DNA from: Flavobacteriales bacterium
Lineage (GTDB): Bacteria > Bacteroidota > Bacteroidia > Flavobacteriales_D > Sanyastnellaceae
DNA: 14,546 nt
NCBI GenBank assembly: GCA_028825055.1
Contig: JAPKAW010000027.1
Location: 1-14,546 of the forward strand
Direction of reading: 5' to 3'
Part shown: positions 1-6,650 of the stretch, in pieces
Position numbering within the stretch: the first letter of the stretch is position 1
How the letters are laid out: every line of letters begins with the position of its first letter
Notes under the pieces: generated by a model
Told to the model about the DNA's origin: nothing
The model's input: only the letters and a program-made list of their open reading frames with translations
Database searches by the model: none
Translations under genes and position numbers: made by a program

Positions 1-52
1 CCGACCCCCTCGGTGTAAACGAGGTGCTCTGAACCAACTGAGCTAATCGCCC
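1..52 (-). tRNA. tRNA-Val (anticodon UAC), 3' part outside the window
   Basis: Read on the minus strand from base 52, the sequence gives a 7-base acceptor strand GGGCGAT and a D arm with paired GCTC/GAGC around AGTTGGTTCA. The anticodon stem CCTCG/CGAGG follows, holding loop TTTACAC with anticodon TAC (complement of bases 15-17), then the start of the variable loop and T arm. The T arm and the acceptor 3' strand lie beyond base 1, so the gene is cut by the window edge rather than broken. The UAC anticodon reads GUN valine codons. A Bacteroidota-type -7 element stands just upstream on the same strand. Confidence 0.95.
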
Positions 53-61
53 TAAGGGGTG

Positions 62-69
62 CAAAGATA
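62..69 (-). promoter_or_regulatory. Predicted -7 promoter element of tRNA-Val
   Basis: On the minus strand these bases read TATCTTTG, an exact match to the Bacteroidota -7 consensus TAnnTTTG. The element ends about 9 bases before the mature tRNA 5' end at base 52, which fits a short processed leader. No TTG -33 element is visible at the usual 17-23 base spacing. The assignment rests on the -7 match and its position. Confidence 0.6.
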
Positions 70-95
70 ATCCAAATTTCACGTTCTCTGCATTG

Positions 96-103
96 TACTT
101 TTG
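96..103 (+). promoter_or_regulatory. Predicted -7 promoter element of the methyltransferase gene
   Basis: TACTTTTG matches the TAnnTTTG consensus exactly and ends 5 bases before the only usable start codon of the methyltransferase, GTG at 109. Transcription would begin at or very near that codon, suggesting a leaderless or nearly leaderless message. No -33 TTG is visible at the standard spacing. The element lies on the opposite strand from, and 26 bases away from, the tRNA-Val -7 element. Confidence 0.5.
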
Positions 104-108
104 GTAAG

Positions 109-891
109 GTGAGAAATATTTGGCTACATCGCATTCAAAGCTGGTTTAAATGGCTCCGAGAATCCAGTTCATGGAGGGGCGTTCACCCCCCATGGTTGTT
201 TGGTGTGTTGCAAACAATGCATCAAATGGAAGGGCACAACCCTGAAATTGAAACACTTCGAAAGAAATTACGAGCTGACACCACCCCCATTCAACGTTTG
301 GATTTTGGCGCGGGATCGCAATCACAATCAAAAACCGTGAGAGATGTAGCGCGAAACTCCCTTAAGCGTCCTCGCCATGCAGCTGCGCTAGGGAAGTTAT
401 CTCGAAGCATACAGGCAGAGCACATCCTTGAATTGGGCACCTCCCTCGGCTTGACAACTGCCTACCTCGCCAATCAATCGGACACCGTCACCACGTGTGA
501 GGGGGACCCCGCCATTGCTGCGATGGCAAAAGCACAATGGGATGCACTTGGGCTAACCAACATCACCCTTCACGAAGGTCGGTTTTCCGAAACGCTTCCT
601 CTACTCGTGAATCAATGGATGAAATCCAACCATCCCGGATTTGATCTGATTTTCATCGATGGGCATCATATCGGAAGCGCATTGTTAGAATATGTCCATG
701 TTTTGAAACCATGGCTTCGCCCGCGTGGTGTGCTGGTTTGCGATGACATCCACTGGTCACCTGGTATGGAGAATGCATGGATAGAGTTGACTCAAGACCC
801 GCATTGGACCAATGTTGCGGACTTTTATGAGTGGGGGCTATTGACCGCCAATCCAGATTTGTCAAAAGAAATCCGGAACATCCGGCTTTAA
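109..891 (+). CDS. Class I SAM-dependent methyltransferase, O-methyltransferase-like
   Basis: A 260-residue cytoplasmic protein with a Rossmann-type SAM-binding core. Motif I is ELGTSLGLTT at about residues 108-117. The acidic end of strand 2 is CEGDP at 130-134, probably E131 for the SAM ribose. Strand 4 carries FIDGHH at 182-187, and CDDIHWSPGM follows at 211-220. The D184 and D212/D213 pattern resembles the metal-binding acidic residues of catechol-type O-methyltransferases; that is family knowledge, and the substrate cannot be told. The N-terminal 40 residues, with a WLRESSSWRGVHPPWLF segment, resemble the N-terminus of flavobacterial class I methyltransferases as I remember them, which supports starting at GTG 109. 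No other in-frame start exists upstream, and none follows before residue 37. The histidine kinase gene begins 49 bases downstream on the same strand. Confidence 0.85.
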   Translation: MRNIWLHRIQSWFKWLRESSSWRGVHPPWLFGVLQTMHQMEGHNPEIETLRKKLRADTTPIQRLDFGAGSQSQSKTVRDVARNSLKRPRHAAALGKLSRSIQAEHILELGTSLGLTTAYLANQSDTVTTCEGDPAIAAMAKAQWDALGLTNITLHEGRFSETLPLLVNQWMKSNHPGFDLIFIDGHHIGSALLEYVHVLKPWLRPRGVLVCDDIHWSPGMENAWIELTQDPHWTNVADFYEWGLLTANPDLSKEIRNIRL

Positions 892-896
892 GGTCC

Positions 897-936
897 TATT
901 TCTGACACATGGCCACGCTCTTGTGCAGTAATTTCG
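897..936 (+). promoter_or_regulatory. Candidate weak promoter region for the histidine kinase gene
   Basis: Two imperfect TAnnTTTG-like elements lie in the 49-base gap before the kinase: TATTTCTG at 897-904 and TAATTTCG at 929-936, each with one mismatch. The first would give a leader of about 30 bases, the second a leaderless message. Neither has a TTG -33 at proper spacing. Read-through from the methyltransferase gene is equally possible. Confidence 0.25.
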
Positions 937-940
937 CAGC

Positions 941-1876
941 ATGTTGATGAAGCGATTTGGCGCTAAGCAGAGAGTCTGGTTGACCGCATTCTTGGGAGCC
1001 TACATTCTATTGCAATTCAGTTGGTGGGCGTGGCTACTCATTTCGTTACAGGATGAAGCGGTCTCAATCGCAATGGGAAATGCTCCGCAGCTGCGCGCTC
1101 GACCAACCCATATGATCCTCGGGGAAGGCCTGGTCTTTTTACTGATACTCGCACTGGGGTTTCGGGTTATTTGGAATGGCCTTCGGCGAGACCAGCAGCG
1201 CGCTGAAAAAGAACGGAATTTCCTGCTGGCCGTCACGCACGAACTGAAAACGCCCATTGCGGCCATTCGCCTAGCGTTGGATACGTTGCAAAAACACCGG
1301 GTCGACGCCGCAACCTCGACCGAACTCTTGAACGAAGCCCAAATAGGCACGCAACGACTTGAGCAGCGCGTAGAAAACATTTTGCAGAGCAACCGATTGG
1401 TTTTTGGGAAACACTTGAGCAGCGAGGCCTATGATGCCGAAGAAATTCTATTCGAAGCCATTCGACGTAACCGCATTGGTCAATTTCGAAATCGAGAAGT
1501 CCTGTTCACACAAGAAGGGAGCCCTCAAGGATTGCTCGAAGGGGATCCCGACGCTTTAACCCTCGCTTGGGGAAACCTGATTGAAAACGCACTCAAATAC
1601 AGCCCTGAATCAGAATCTATCCGCATTCATATGGCGTGGGAAAACAACGCTATGATCTGTCAGATCGATGATGGAGGGCTGGGCATTCCCGCTGCGATGC
1701 GAAAACACGTGTTGCAGCAATTCAAACGGGTCGAAAGCCAAAGCAACATCGAAGGGACTGGTCTCGGCTTGTACTTAGCCAACCAAATCATTGACATGCA
1801 CCACGGTAAGCTATCCATTGAGGCCAGCCAAAGAGGAGGTTGTCTCGTCACCACTACCATTCCATTCAATCCATGA
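941..1876 (+). CDS. Sensor histidine kinase with short extracytoplasmic loop (no adjacent response regulator)
   Basis: A 311-residue inner-membrane sensor kinase. Two transmembrane segments, about residues 12-35 and 58-78, flank an extracytoplasmic loop of only about 20 residues. No HAMP or PAS domain is evident, so this resembles intramembrane-sensing kinases. The DHp H-box is THELKTP with phospho-accepting H100. The ATPase domain has an N-box with N212 and N216 (GNLIENALKYS), a G1 box DDGGLGIP at 243-250, an F-box-like LQQFKRVE, and a G2 box GTGLGL at 272-277. All key catalytic residues are present. The start at ATG 941 could equally be ATG 947. The stop codon overlaps the gpmI start as ATGA, implying translational coupling. 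No response regulator lies in the window, so its partner must be encoded elsewhere. Confidence 0.93.
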   Translation: MLMKRFGAKQRVWLTAFLGAYILLQFSWWAWLLISLQDEAVSIAMGNAPQLRARPTHMILGEGLVFLLILALGFRVIWNGLRRDQQRAEKERNFLLAVTHELKTPIAAIRLALDTLQKHRVDAATSTELLNEAQIGTQRLEQRVENILQSNRLVFGKHLSSEAYDAEEILFEAIRRNRIGQFRNREVLFTQEGSPQGLLEGDPDALTLAWGNLIENALKYSPESESIRIHMAWENNAMICQIDDGGLGIPAAMRKHVLQQFKRVESQSNIEGTGLGLYLANQIIDMHHGKLSIEASQRGGCLVTTTIPFNP

Positions 1877-3387
1877 ACCCAACCAACTCTTCCCGATGTG
1901 CCTTGATCATTCTTGATGGCTGGGGTATTGGAAACAATGACGACTCCAATGCCATTGCGGCAGCCAACACTCCTTTTATGGACAGCTTGCTTCGTCACGC
2001 ACCCAACGCCACTTTGAGGACGGATAGTGAACATGTGGGCTTGCCAGAGGGACAGATGGGCAACAGTGAAGTGGGCCATATGAACATTGGAGCGGGACGC
2101 ATCGTATACCAAGACTTGTTGCGTATTGATCGCGCTGTAACCGACGGGTCCTTTGAGCAAGAAGCCTCATTGCAGCGCGCCTTCGAAGTGGCGAGAGCAC
2201 CGGGTGTCCGATTGCATCTCATGGGATTGGTCTCCAAGGGAGGCGTTCATGCCCAACAAGCCCACCTCAACGCGCTGTGTAGGGCCGCAAAAAAGGCGGA
2301 TGTTGGCGATTTTGTCGTGCATGCGTTTACCGATGGACGCGATACAGCGCCCCAAACAGGCCGAGGATACATTGCGGAACTCGAAGAAGTTTTAGAAGAA
2401 ACGGGCGGGCGCATAGCCAGTGTTCATGGACGATACTTCAGCATGGATCGCGACAACCGGTGGGAACGAATAAGTCAGTCGTTTGCCACCCTAGTTCGAG
2501 GAGAGGGAGATGTCTTTGCCACAGCAGACGCAGGTATCGCCTCGCATTATAGCGCAGGCACCACCGATGAATTCATCCCGCCCTTTGTCATTGGACAAGC
2601 GACTCCGATTGCCCCCAACGATGTGGTCATCTGCTTCAATTTCAGGACAGATCGCTGCCGTGAAATCACATCCGCATTGACACAAAAGCCTTATCCAGAA
2701 TTTGGCATGTCACCCTTGGCGCTGCACTATGTGACGATGACCAATTACGATGATACATTTATCGGCGTTCATACCATTTACGACAAGCCAAATCTCGAAC
2801 ATACGTTGGGTGAAACATTAGCGTTGGCAGGCAAATCGCAAATCCGCATTGCAGAAACGGAAAAATATCCACACGTCACCTTCTTTTTCAATGGAGGCCG
2901 CGAACAACCCTTTGAAGGAGAATCGCGGATGATGGCACACAGTCCTAAAGTAGCCACCTATGACCTGCAACCCGAAATGTCCGCGCGTGAAATCGTCGCT
3001 TCCATCGTTCCAGAATTAGAGGCAGGAAGACCCGATTTCGTCTGTCTCAACTTCGCCAACCCGGATATGGTCGGTCACACCGGTGTCTTTGACGCCATTG
3101 TCAAGGCAGTTGAAACCACCGATTCCTGTTTGAAACAAATTGTGGAAGCCGGCGCACATCAAGGCTACCACTTCATCATCATCGCGGACCATGGGAATGC
3201 GGACTACGCACGAAACCCAGACGGGTCACCGCACACGGCACACACCACGAATCCCGTGCCTGTTTTGATTCTATCTAACCAGGTCAAAGAAGTGCACGAC
3301 GGAATCCTTGCTGATGTGGCCCCCACGGTCTTGAAATTGATGGGAGTCACGCAACCTCAAGCGATGACAGGTTCGGCGCTTTATTGA
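1873..3387 (+). CDS. gpmI: 2,3-bisphosphoglycerate-independent phosphoglycerate mutase
   Basis: A 504-residue cytoplasmic metalloenzyme that interconverts 3- and 2-phosphoglycerate in glycolysis and gluconeogenesis. The alkaline-phosphatase-type metal site is visible: LDGWG with D15, the phospho-serine motif MGNSEVGH with S65 (equivalent to Ser62 of Bacillus enzymes), FTDGRDTAP at 152-160, HGR then DRDNRW at about 192-197, NFANPDMVGHTG, and ADHGNAD followed by PHTAHT near the C-terminus. Length is normal for the family. I chose ATG 1873 because it gives the expected N-terminus just before the metal-binding Asp and overlaps the kinase stop by 4 bases. The gene converges on folC, the two stop regions overlapping by 7 bp with no room for a terminator. 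Confidence 0.97.
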   Translation: MNPTNSSRCALIILDGWGIGNNDDSNAIAAANTPFMDSLLRHAPNATLRTDSEHVGLPEGQMGNSEVGHMNIGAGRIVYQDLLRIDRAVTDGSFEQEASLQRAFEVARAPGVRLHLMGLVSKGGVHAQQAHLNALCRAAKKADVGDFVVHAFTDGRDTAPQTGRGYIAELEEVLEETGGRIASVHGRYFSMDRDNRWERISQSFATLVRGEGDVFATADAGIASHYSAGTTDEFIPPFVIGQATPIAPNDVVICFNFRTDRCREITSALTQKPYPEFGMSPLALHYVTMTNYDDTFIGVHTIYDKPNLEHTLGETLALAGKSQIRIAETEKYPHVTFFFNGGREQPFEGESRMMAHSPKVATYDLQPEMSAREIVASIVPELEAGRPDFVCLNFANPDMVGHTGVFDAIVKAVETTDSCLKQIVEAGAHQGYHFIIIADHGNADYARNPDGSPHTAHTTNPVPVLILSNQVKEVHDGILADVAPTVLKLMGVTQPQAMTGSALY

Positions 3388-4607
3388 AGCACCTTTAACG
3401 CCTCTGCTGCGACAAAGATGCTTCCCATCACAACGACGAGGTCTTGGGCTTCTGCCTGATTGCAGACCGCAGCTATGGCATTTTCAACAGACGAGTGCGC
3501 GGTTCCATTGCGATCCGCCGCGTGCCCTGCTGACTGCAATTTCAGGGCATCCATAGAACGCGGGATGTCGGCTGCACAAAAGAAATACTCGGCTTCGTGA
3601 GGCAGTAACGACCATAATCCGCTCAAATCTTTGTCTGCTACCGTGCCCATTACAATCAACAGGCGGGCACGTTGAATCGTCTCTATCGCGCTAGCGAATC
3701 GTTCCAAACCGTCGACATTGTGCGCGCAATCTACCAAAACACGGGCCCCTGACTCCAACGGTGACATCCACTCCCAACGCCCTCGATAGCCTGTTGAATG
3801 GACCGATGAGGGGGGAACCCAACTCCGCCATCCCGGCTGATCCGCTAGCACTTCAAGCACCATTTTCGCAGTCGCTTCATTTTCAGGCCAAAAAGGACCT
3901 GACTCGATAGAAGCCGGATTCGATCGATTGGCATAATGCACTTCACTTCCTGAACGCAACGCTGCAGCCAAGATGATTGACTGTGCTTCAGGCCGCATGC
4001 GACCCAATACCACCGGTACCCCGTCCTTTAAAATTCCGGCCTTTTCCGCGGCGATGCTTCGAATATCATTCCCTAAAAATTGCTGGTGATCCAATCCAAT
4101 ATTCGTGACGACCGTAATCAGCGGAGCCGGAAAAATATTGGTACTGTCTAAGCGACCTCCCATTCCAGTTTCCAACACGACGACATCCACCTGTTCTTCC
4201 GCAAACCAGAGCAACGCTAATCCAAATGTCCATTCAAAAAAAGAAGGTTGATAAGACCAGGTTGGCAACTCTTCTCGGAAATGGTTCACGCGCTCGGCGA
4301 CCCACGATTCTGGCGGCATGTCACCGCACACCTGCATCCGTTCTCTAAAGTCATCGAGGTGTGGTGAGGTGAAGAGCCCCACGCGAAAGCCTGTTTCAAC
4401 CAACGCATTGGAAACCGCTGTACAGACAGATCCTTTTCCGTTGGTGCCCGCGACATGGATGATGCCATCCAGGTGCAAATCAGGACGGCCCATCCTCTCT
4501 AAAACATACTTCGTTCCATCCAAATTGGATTTGTAGGCCGCCGGGCCTTGTCGCTGAAACATAGGCAGCTGCTGGAACAGCCAATCCGTTGCTTCCAAAT
4601 ACGTCAT
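3381..4607 (-). CDS. folC: Folylpolyglutamate synthase / dihydrofolate synthase
   Basis: A 408-residue Mur-ligase-type enzyme that adds glutamate to folates; many bacterial members also make dihydrofolate from dihydropteroate, and the sequence alone does not settle which. The ATP-binding P-loop is VAGTNGKGS at about 52-60, followed by TSPHLDDFRER at 80-90. ETGMGGRLDSTN lies at 146-157. GLDHQQFLGN and AAEKAGI, at about 171-192, contain the Mg-ligand His and the Lys (K189) usually carbamylated. A GRWEW segment at 276-280 and DCAHNVDG at 293-300 belong to the C-terminal ligase domain. Length is usual. The start overlaps the tonB-like stop as ATGA, making folC the last gene of the exbB-exbD-tonB group. 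Its stop overlaps the end of convergent gpmI. Confidence 0.95.
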   Translation of the reverse strand: MTYLEATDWLFQQLPMFQRQGPAAYKSNLDGTKYVLERMGRPDLHLDGIIHVAGTNGKGSVCTAVSNALVETGFRVGLFTSPHLDDFRERMQVCGDMPPESWVAERVNHFREELPTWSYQPSFFEWTFGLALLWFAEEQVDVVVLETGMGGRLDSTNIFPAPLITVVTNIGLDHQQFLGNDIRSIAAEKAGILKDGVPVVLGRMRPEAQSIILAAALRSGSEVHYANRSNPASIESGPFWPENEATAKMVLEVLADQPGWRSWVPPSSVHSTGYRGRWEWMSPLESGARVLVDCAHNVDGLERFASAIETIQRARLLIVMGTVADKDLSGLWSLLPHEAEYFFCAADIPRSMDALKLQSAGHAADRNGTAHSSVENAIAAVCNQAEAQDLVVVMGSIFVAAEALKVLQ

Positions 4608-5404
4608 TCGAGCTCGAAGCGAATATTCAAATATCCCCTGCGCACTGGCTTGGCTTGGTCTGCCGTGAACTTGGCTGTTTTCGCCGCACGAATTGCCAAT
4701 TCAACGTGATGCGACTCTGCGAAGGATGAATTTAAACGATCAAAAGTTGCTGAGGTCACAGCACCCGATTTATCGACGATAATATTCACCCGAATCACAC
4801 CTTCTTGCTGGGGTTTTTCATCCAACATGGGCTTCCCTATTCGTCTTCCTCCCTCCAGTGCCCAGTCGCCATTGTCACCACTCACCAATCCCTTTCCGTC
4901 AATCTTTCCGGTTTCATTGCCTTCATTACCCGCACCCTGCTCACTTACCCCTTGCGAACCTCCACCGCCTGAGGTGGTCAATGAACTGAATGCATTCGAA
5001 AGTGCCGATGACACTGTTCGCTCAGGCTCAACCGGCTCAGGCTTCTCCTCAACCGGCTCGGGTAACGTTGGAACAGCCATTTCGGATGCTGATTGAGTTG
5101 CAATGGGGTCGACTGCGGGGGACTCCTCAGAAACGGATTCCGATTCTGAGGATTGCACCGCCTCCTGAATGGTTTCTGAAGGGACCTCCGATTCGACATC
5201 CCCTGAAGCCTCCTCCACATCGCCAAGATCGGCAAACCCTATGGCCACATATTGTTCACCCGGAGGGGGGTTCGAAATGGTAAACGCTGTGATAAAAAAA
5301 CAGCCAATGACACCCAGGATAAACAACAGCGCTGTCACGCCAGCAGCCTTCCGCTGGTTCTTCTTTTCAACCGCTTGACGGCGTATTTCCATGGGAGCGC
5401 TCAT
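4604..5404 (-). CDS. TonB-like energy transducer
   Basis: A 266-residue protein with a charged N-terminus and a single transmembrane anchor at about 21-43, then a long periplasmic linker and a C-terminal TonB-type domain at about 200-266 (GVIRVNIIVDKSGAV then AIRAAKTAKF). Such proteins couple the proton motive force harvested by ExbB/ExbD to outer-membrane receptors, or act in a Tol-like way. The linker is unusual: about residues 62-130 are rich in Glu and Ser, with only a short Pro-Glu stretch (PEPVEEKPEPVEPE), and 145-176 are Gly-rich. The classic Lys-Pro rod is missing. The order exbB-exbD-tonB and the 4-base gap to exbD support the role. The start could also be the fifth codon (Met5). It overlaps folC by ATGA. 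Confidence 0.85.
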   Translation of the reverse strand: MSAPMEIRRQAVEKKNQRKAAGVTALLFILGVIGCFFITAFTISNPPPGEQYVAIGFADLGDVEEASGDVESEVPSETIQEAVQSSESESVSEESPAVDPIATQSASEMAVPTLPEPVEEKPEPVEPERTVSSALSNAFSSLTTSGGGGSQGVSEQGAGNEGNETGKIDGKGLVSGDNGDWALEGGRRIGKPMLDEKPQQEGVIRVNIIVDKSGAVTSATFDRLNSSFAESHHVELAIRAAKTAKFTADQAKPVRRGYLNIRFELE

Positions 5405-5408
5405 CCGC

Positions 5409-5801
5409 TTACTTCTTGGGAGTTGCTCCCAACATTATTTTCCATTCGTTGGCTTTCGCCATGCCAATGACCTCGACCGTTTGCCCTGTTGGCACAGCCG
5501 CATCCACCTGCAAATAAATCACAGGGTCGGCTGTATCGCCCATGCGAATGCGAATCAGCGATTCCAAATCATCCGAGTCAACCTGCCCTCCATTGAGGTA
5601 ATAGGTCCCATCAGGCTTGATGCTTACCGTCATTTTAGACGTCACCGAATTGGTTCCCTTGGCTTGTGGCAATTCCACGTTGACACCGTTGCTTACCAAC
5701 GTAGACAGGATGATGAAGAAAATCAACAGCAAGAAAACCAAGTCCGTCATGGAGGACATGTTTCCTGTCACACTGATTTTATTGCGTTGACCCAAATTCA
5801 T
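5409..5801 (-). CDS. exbD: ExbD/TolR-family biopolymer transport protein
   Basis: A 130-residue inner-membrane protein with a short cytoplasmic N-terminus, one transmembrane helix at about 19-38 and a periplasmic C-terminal domain. The family's essential proton-carrying Asp is visible as D20 in SSMTDLVFLLL at the start of the helix. With ExbB it forms the proton-driven motor that energises the TonB-like protein encoded next. The length is typical of the shorter Bacteroidota ExbD proteins. Its ATG overlaps the exbB stop as ATGA, and it stops 4 bases before the tonB-like start, so the three are surely co-translated. TolR is the alternative name for the same family; no Pal or TolB gene is nearby to favour it. 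Confidence 0.92.
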   Translation of the reverse strand: MNLGQRNKISVTGNMSSMTDLVFLLLIFFIILSTLVSNGVNVELPQAKGTNSVTSKMTVSIKPDGTYYLNGGQVDSDDLESLIRIRMGDTADPVIYLQVDAAVPTGQTVEVIGMAKANEWKIMLGATPKK

Positions 5802-6514
5802 GAGGCCGGCTCTTCGAGGATATCAATAAACTCAATACTCGTCGCCTCCATTTGGTGAACCACTTTGGAGACTTTGCTCACGAGGTGGTTGTAGGCCATG
5901 AAAGCGATAATCCCAACAATCAAACCGACGATCGTCGTAATCATGGCTTGTTTTGTGCCGCTTGAGATATCCTCAACCCGAACCGTTCCCGCTTGTTCCA
6001 TGTCCAAGAAGACATTGACCATTCCAATCACCGTCCCCAAGAATCCCACCATAGGCGCAGCCCCGGAAACGGTCGCCAACGAACTGAGGTTTTTTTCCAA
6101 ATTGTAGATCTCAAGTTTGCCGATATTCTCAATGGAAACACTGATGTCCTTCAAATCTTTTCCTATGCGACTAATCCCCTTGTCCAGCATCCGGGCCATC
6201 GGCGTATCGGATTGTTGACACAAGTTTCGTGCACTTTCAAAGCTACCCTGACCAATGTAATCACGCAGTTTTTCCATGAAATCCGGAATGACCCGCTCCG
6301 CCTTGCGAATGGCCAAACTCCTTTCAAAAAAAACATAGATGGCCATGATGGACATGAGCGCCAAAGGAGACATGATGTACCATCCCCCTTCCATCAATAA
6401 GTCTAAAAGGCTCACATCCACTTGCTGAATCACATCAGCAGCCACTTCCGGGACTGCGCTTTCGCTGGTTCCTGCACCAGTTGTTAAGGTTTGAAGAAGA
6501 ATGGATGTCCACAT
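5798..6514 (-). CDS. exbB: MotA/TolQ/ExbB proton channel family protein
   Basis: From ATG 6514 this is a 238-residue inner-membrane protein with three transmembrane helices at about 45-63, 147-170 and 189-209. A cytoplasmic domain lies between the first two. The conserved channel segments are visible: GAAPMVGFLGTVIGMVNVF in helix 2 and AMITTIVGLIVGIIAF in helix 3, with the expected Thr residues (T161, T193/T194). It forms the pentameric proton channel around ExbD. A TTG at 6565 would extend the protein by 17 residues, but ATG 6514 gives the usual short N-terminus before the first helix. Its stop overlaps the exbD start. The 136-base gap to upstream nhaD is the largest gap in the minus-strand group, so exbB may have its own promoter. 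Confidence 0.92.
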   Translation of the reverse strand: MWTSILLQTLTTGAGTSESAVPEVAADVIQQVDVSLLDLLMEGGWYIMSPLALMSIMAIYVFFERSLAIRKAERVIPDFMEKLRDYIGQGSFESARNLCQQSDTPMARMLDKGISRIGKDLKDISVSIENIGKLEIYNLEKNLSSLATVSGAAPMVGFLGTVIGMVNVFLDMEQAGTVRVEDISSGTKQAMITTIVGLIVGIIAFMAYNHLVSKVSKVVHQMEATSIEFIDILEEPAS

Positions 6515-6588
6515 GGGTAAATTGCTAGAAGGTAACCGTTGTATTGAACGGGAAAGTTCTTGCAATTATTGGACAGTCAGTTGTGACC

Positions 6589-6596
6589 CAAAGACA
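6589..6596 (-). promoter_or_regulatory. Candidate -7 element upstream of exbB
   Basis: On the minus strand this reads TGTCTTTG, one mismatch from TAnnTTTG, about 75 bases before ATG 6514. No TTG stands at normal -33 spacing. It is offered only because the 6515-6650 gap holds the likely start of an exbB-exbD-tonB-folC transcript. The rest of the gap shows a short GAACGTTC palindrome at about 6610-6617 and no convincing terminator for nhaD. Confidence 0.25.
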
Positions 6597-6650
6597 ATTT
6601 TCGACGGATGAACGTTCGTAAACCTTCAATAATCATAGCCACGCAGCAGG

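Noticed and set aside
1840..1872. TTG start 33 bases upstream of the gpmI ATG, next to an AGGAGG run at 1834-1839
   Set aside because: The purine run encodes the Arg-Gly-Gly end of the kinase and abuts the TTG with no spacing. ATG 1873 fits the family N-terminus and the ATGA overlap.
1660..2160. Open frame of 166 codons antisense to the kinase and gpmI
   Set aside because: Both sense genes have intact catalytic motifs there; the antisense product has no recognisable features.
5391..5858. Open frame of 155 codons antisense to exbD and the start of tonB
   Set aside because: The opposite strand encodes a clear ExbD with conserved Asp; the antisense product shows no domain character and is best seen as a shadow.
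6515..6565. TTG-initiated extension of exbB by 17 residues
   Set aside because: ATG 6514 gives the ordinary short N-terminus of the family; the extension is polar and uses a rare start.
6577..6636. 19-codon minus-strand frame in the nhaD-exbB gap (MIIEGLRTFIRR...)
   Set aside because: It has a plausible basic, amphipathic look, but it is too short and lacks a start signal or known family; it may be chance.
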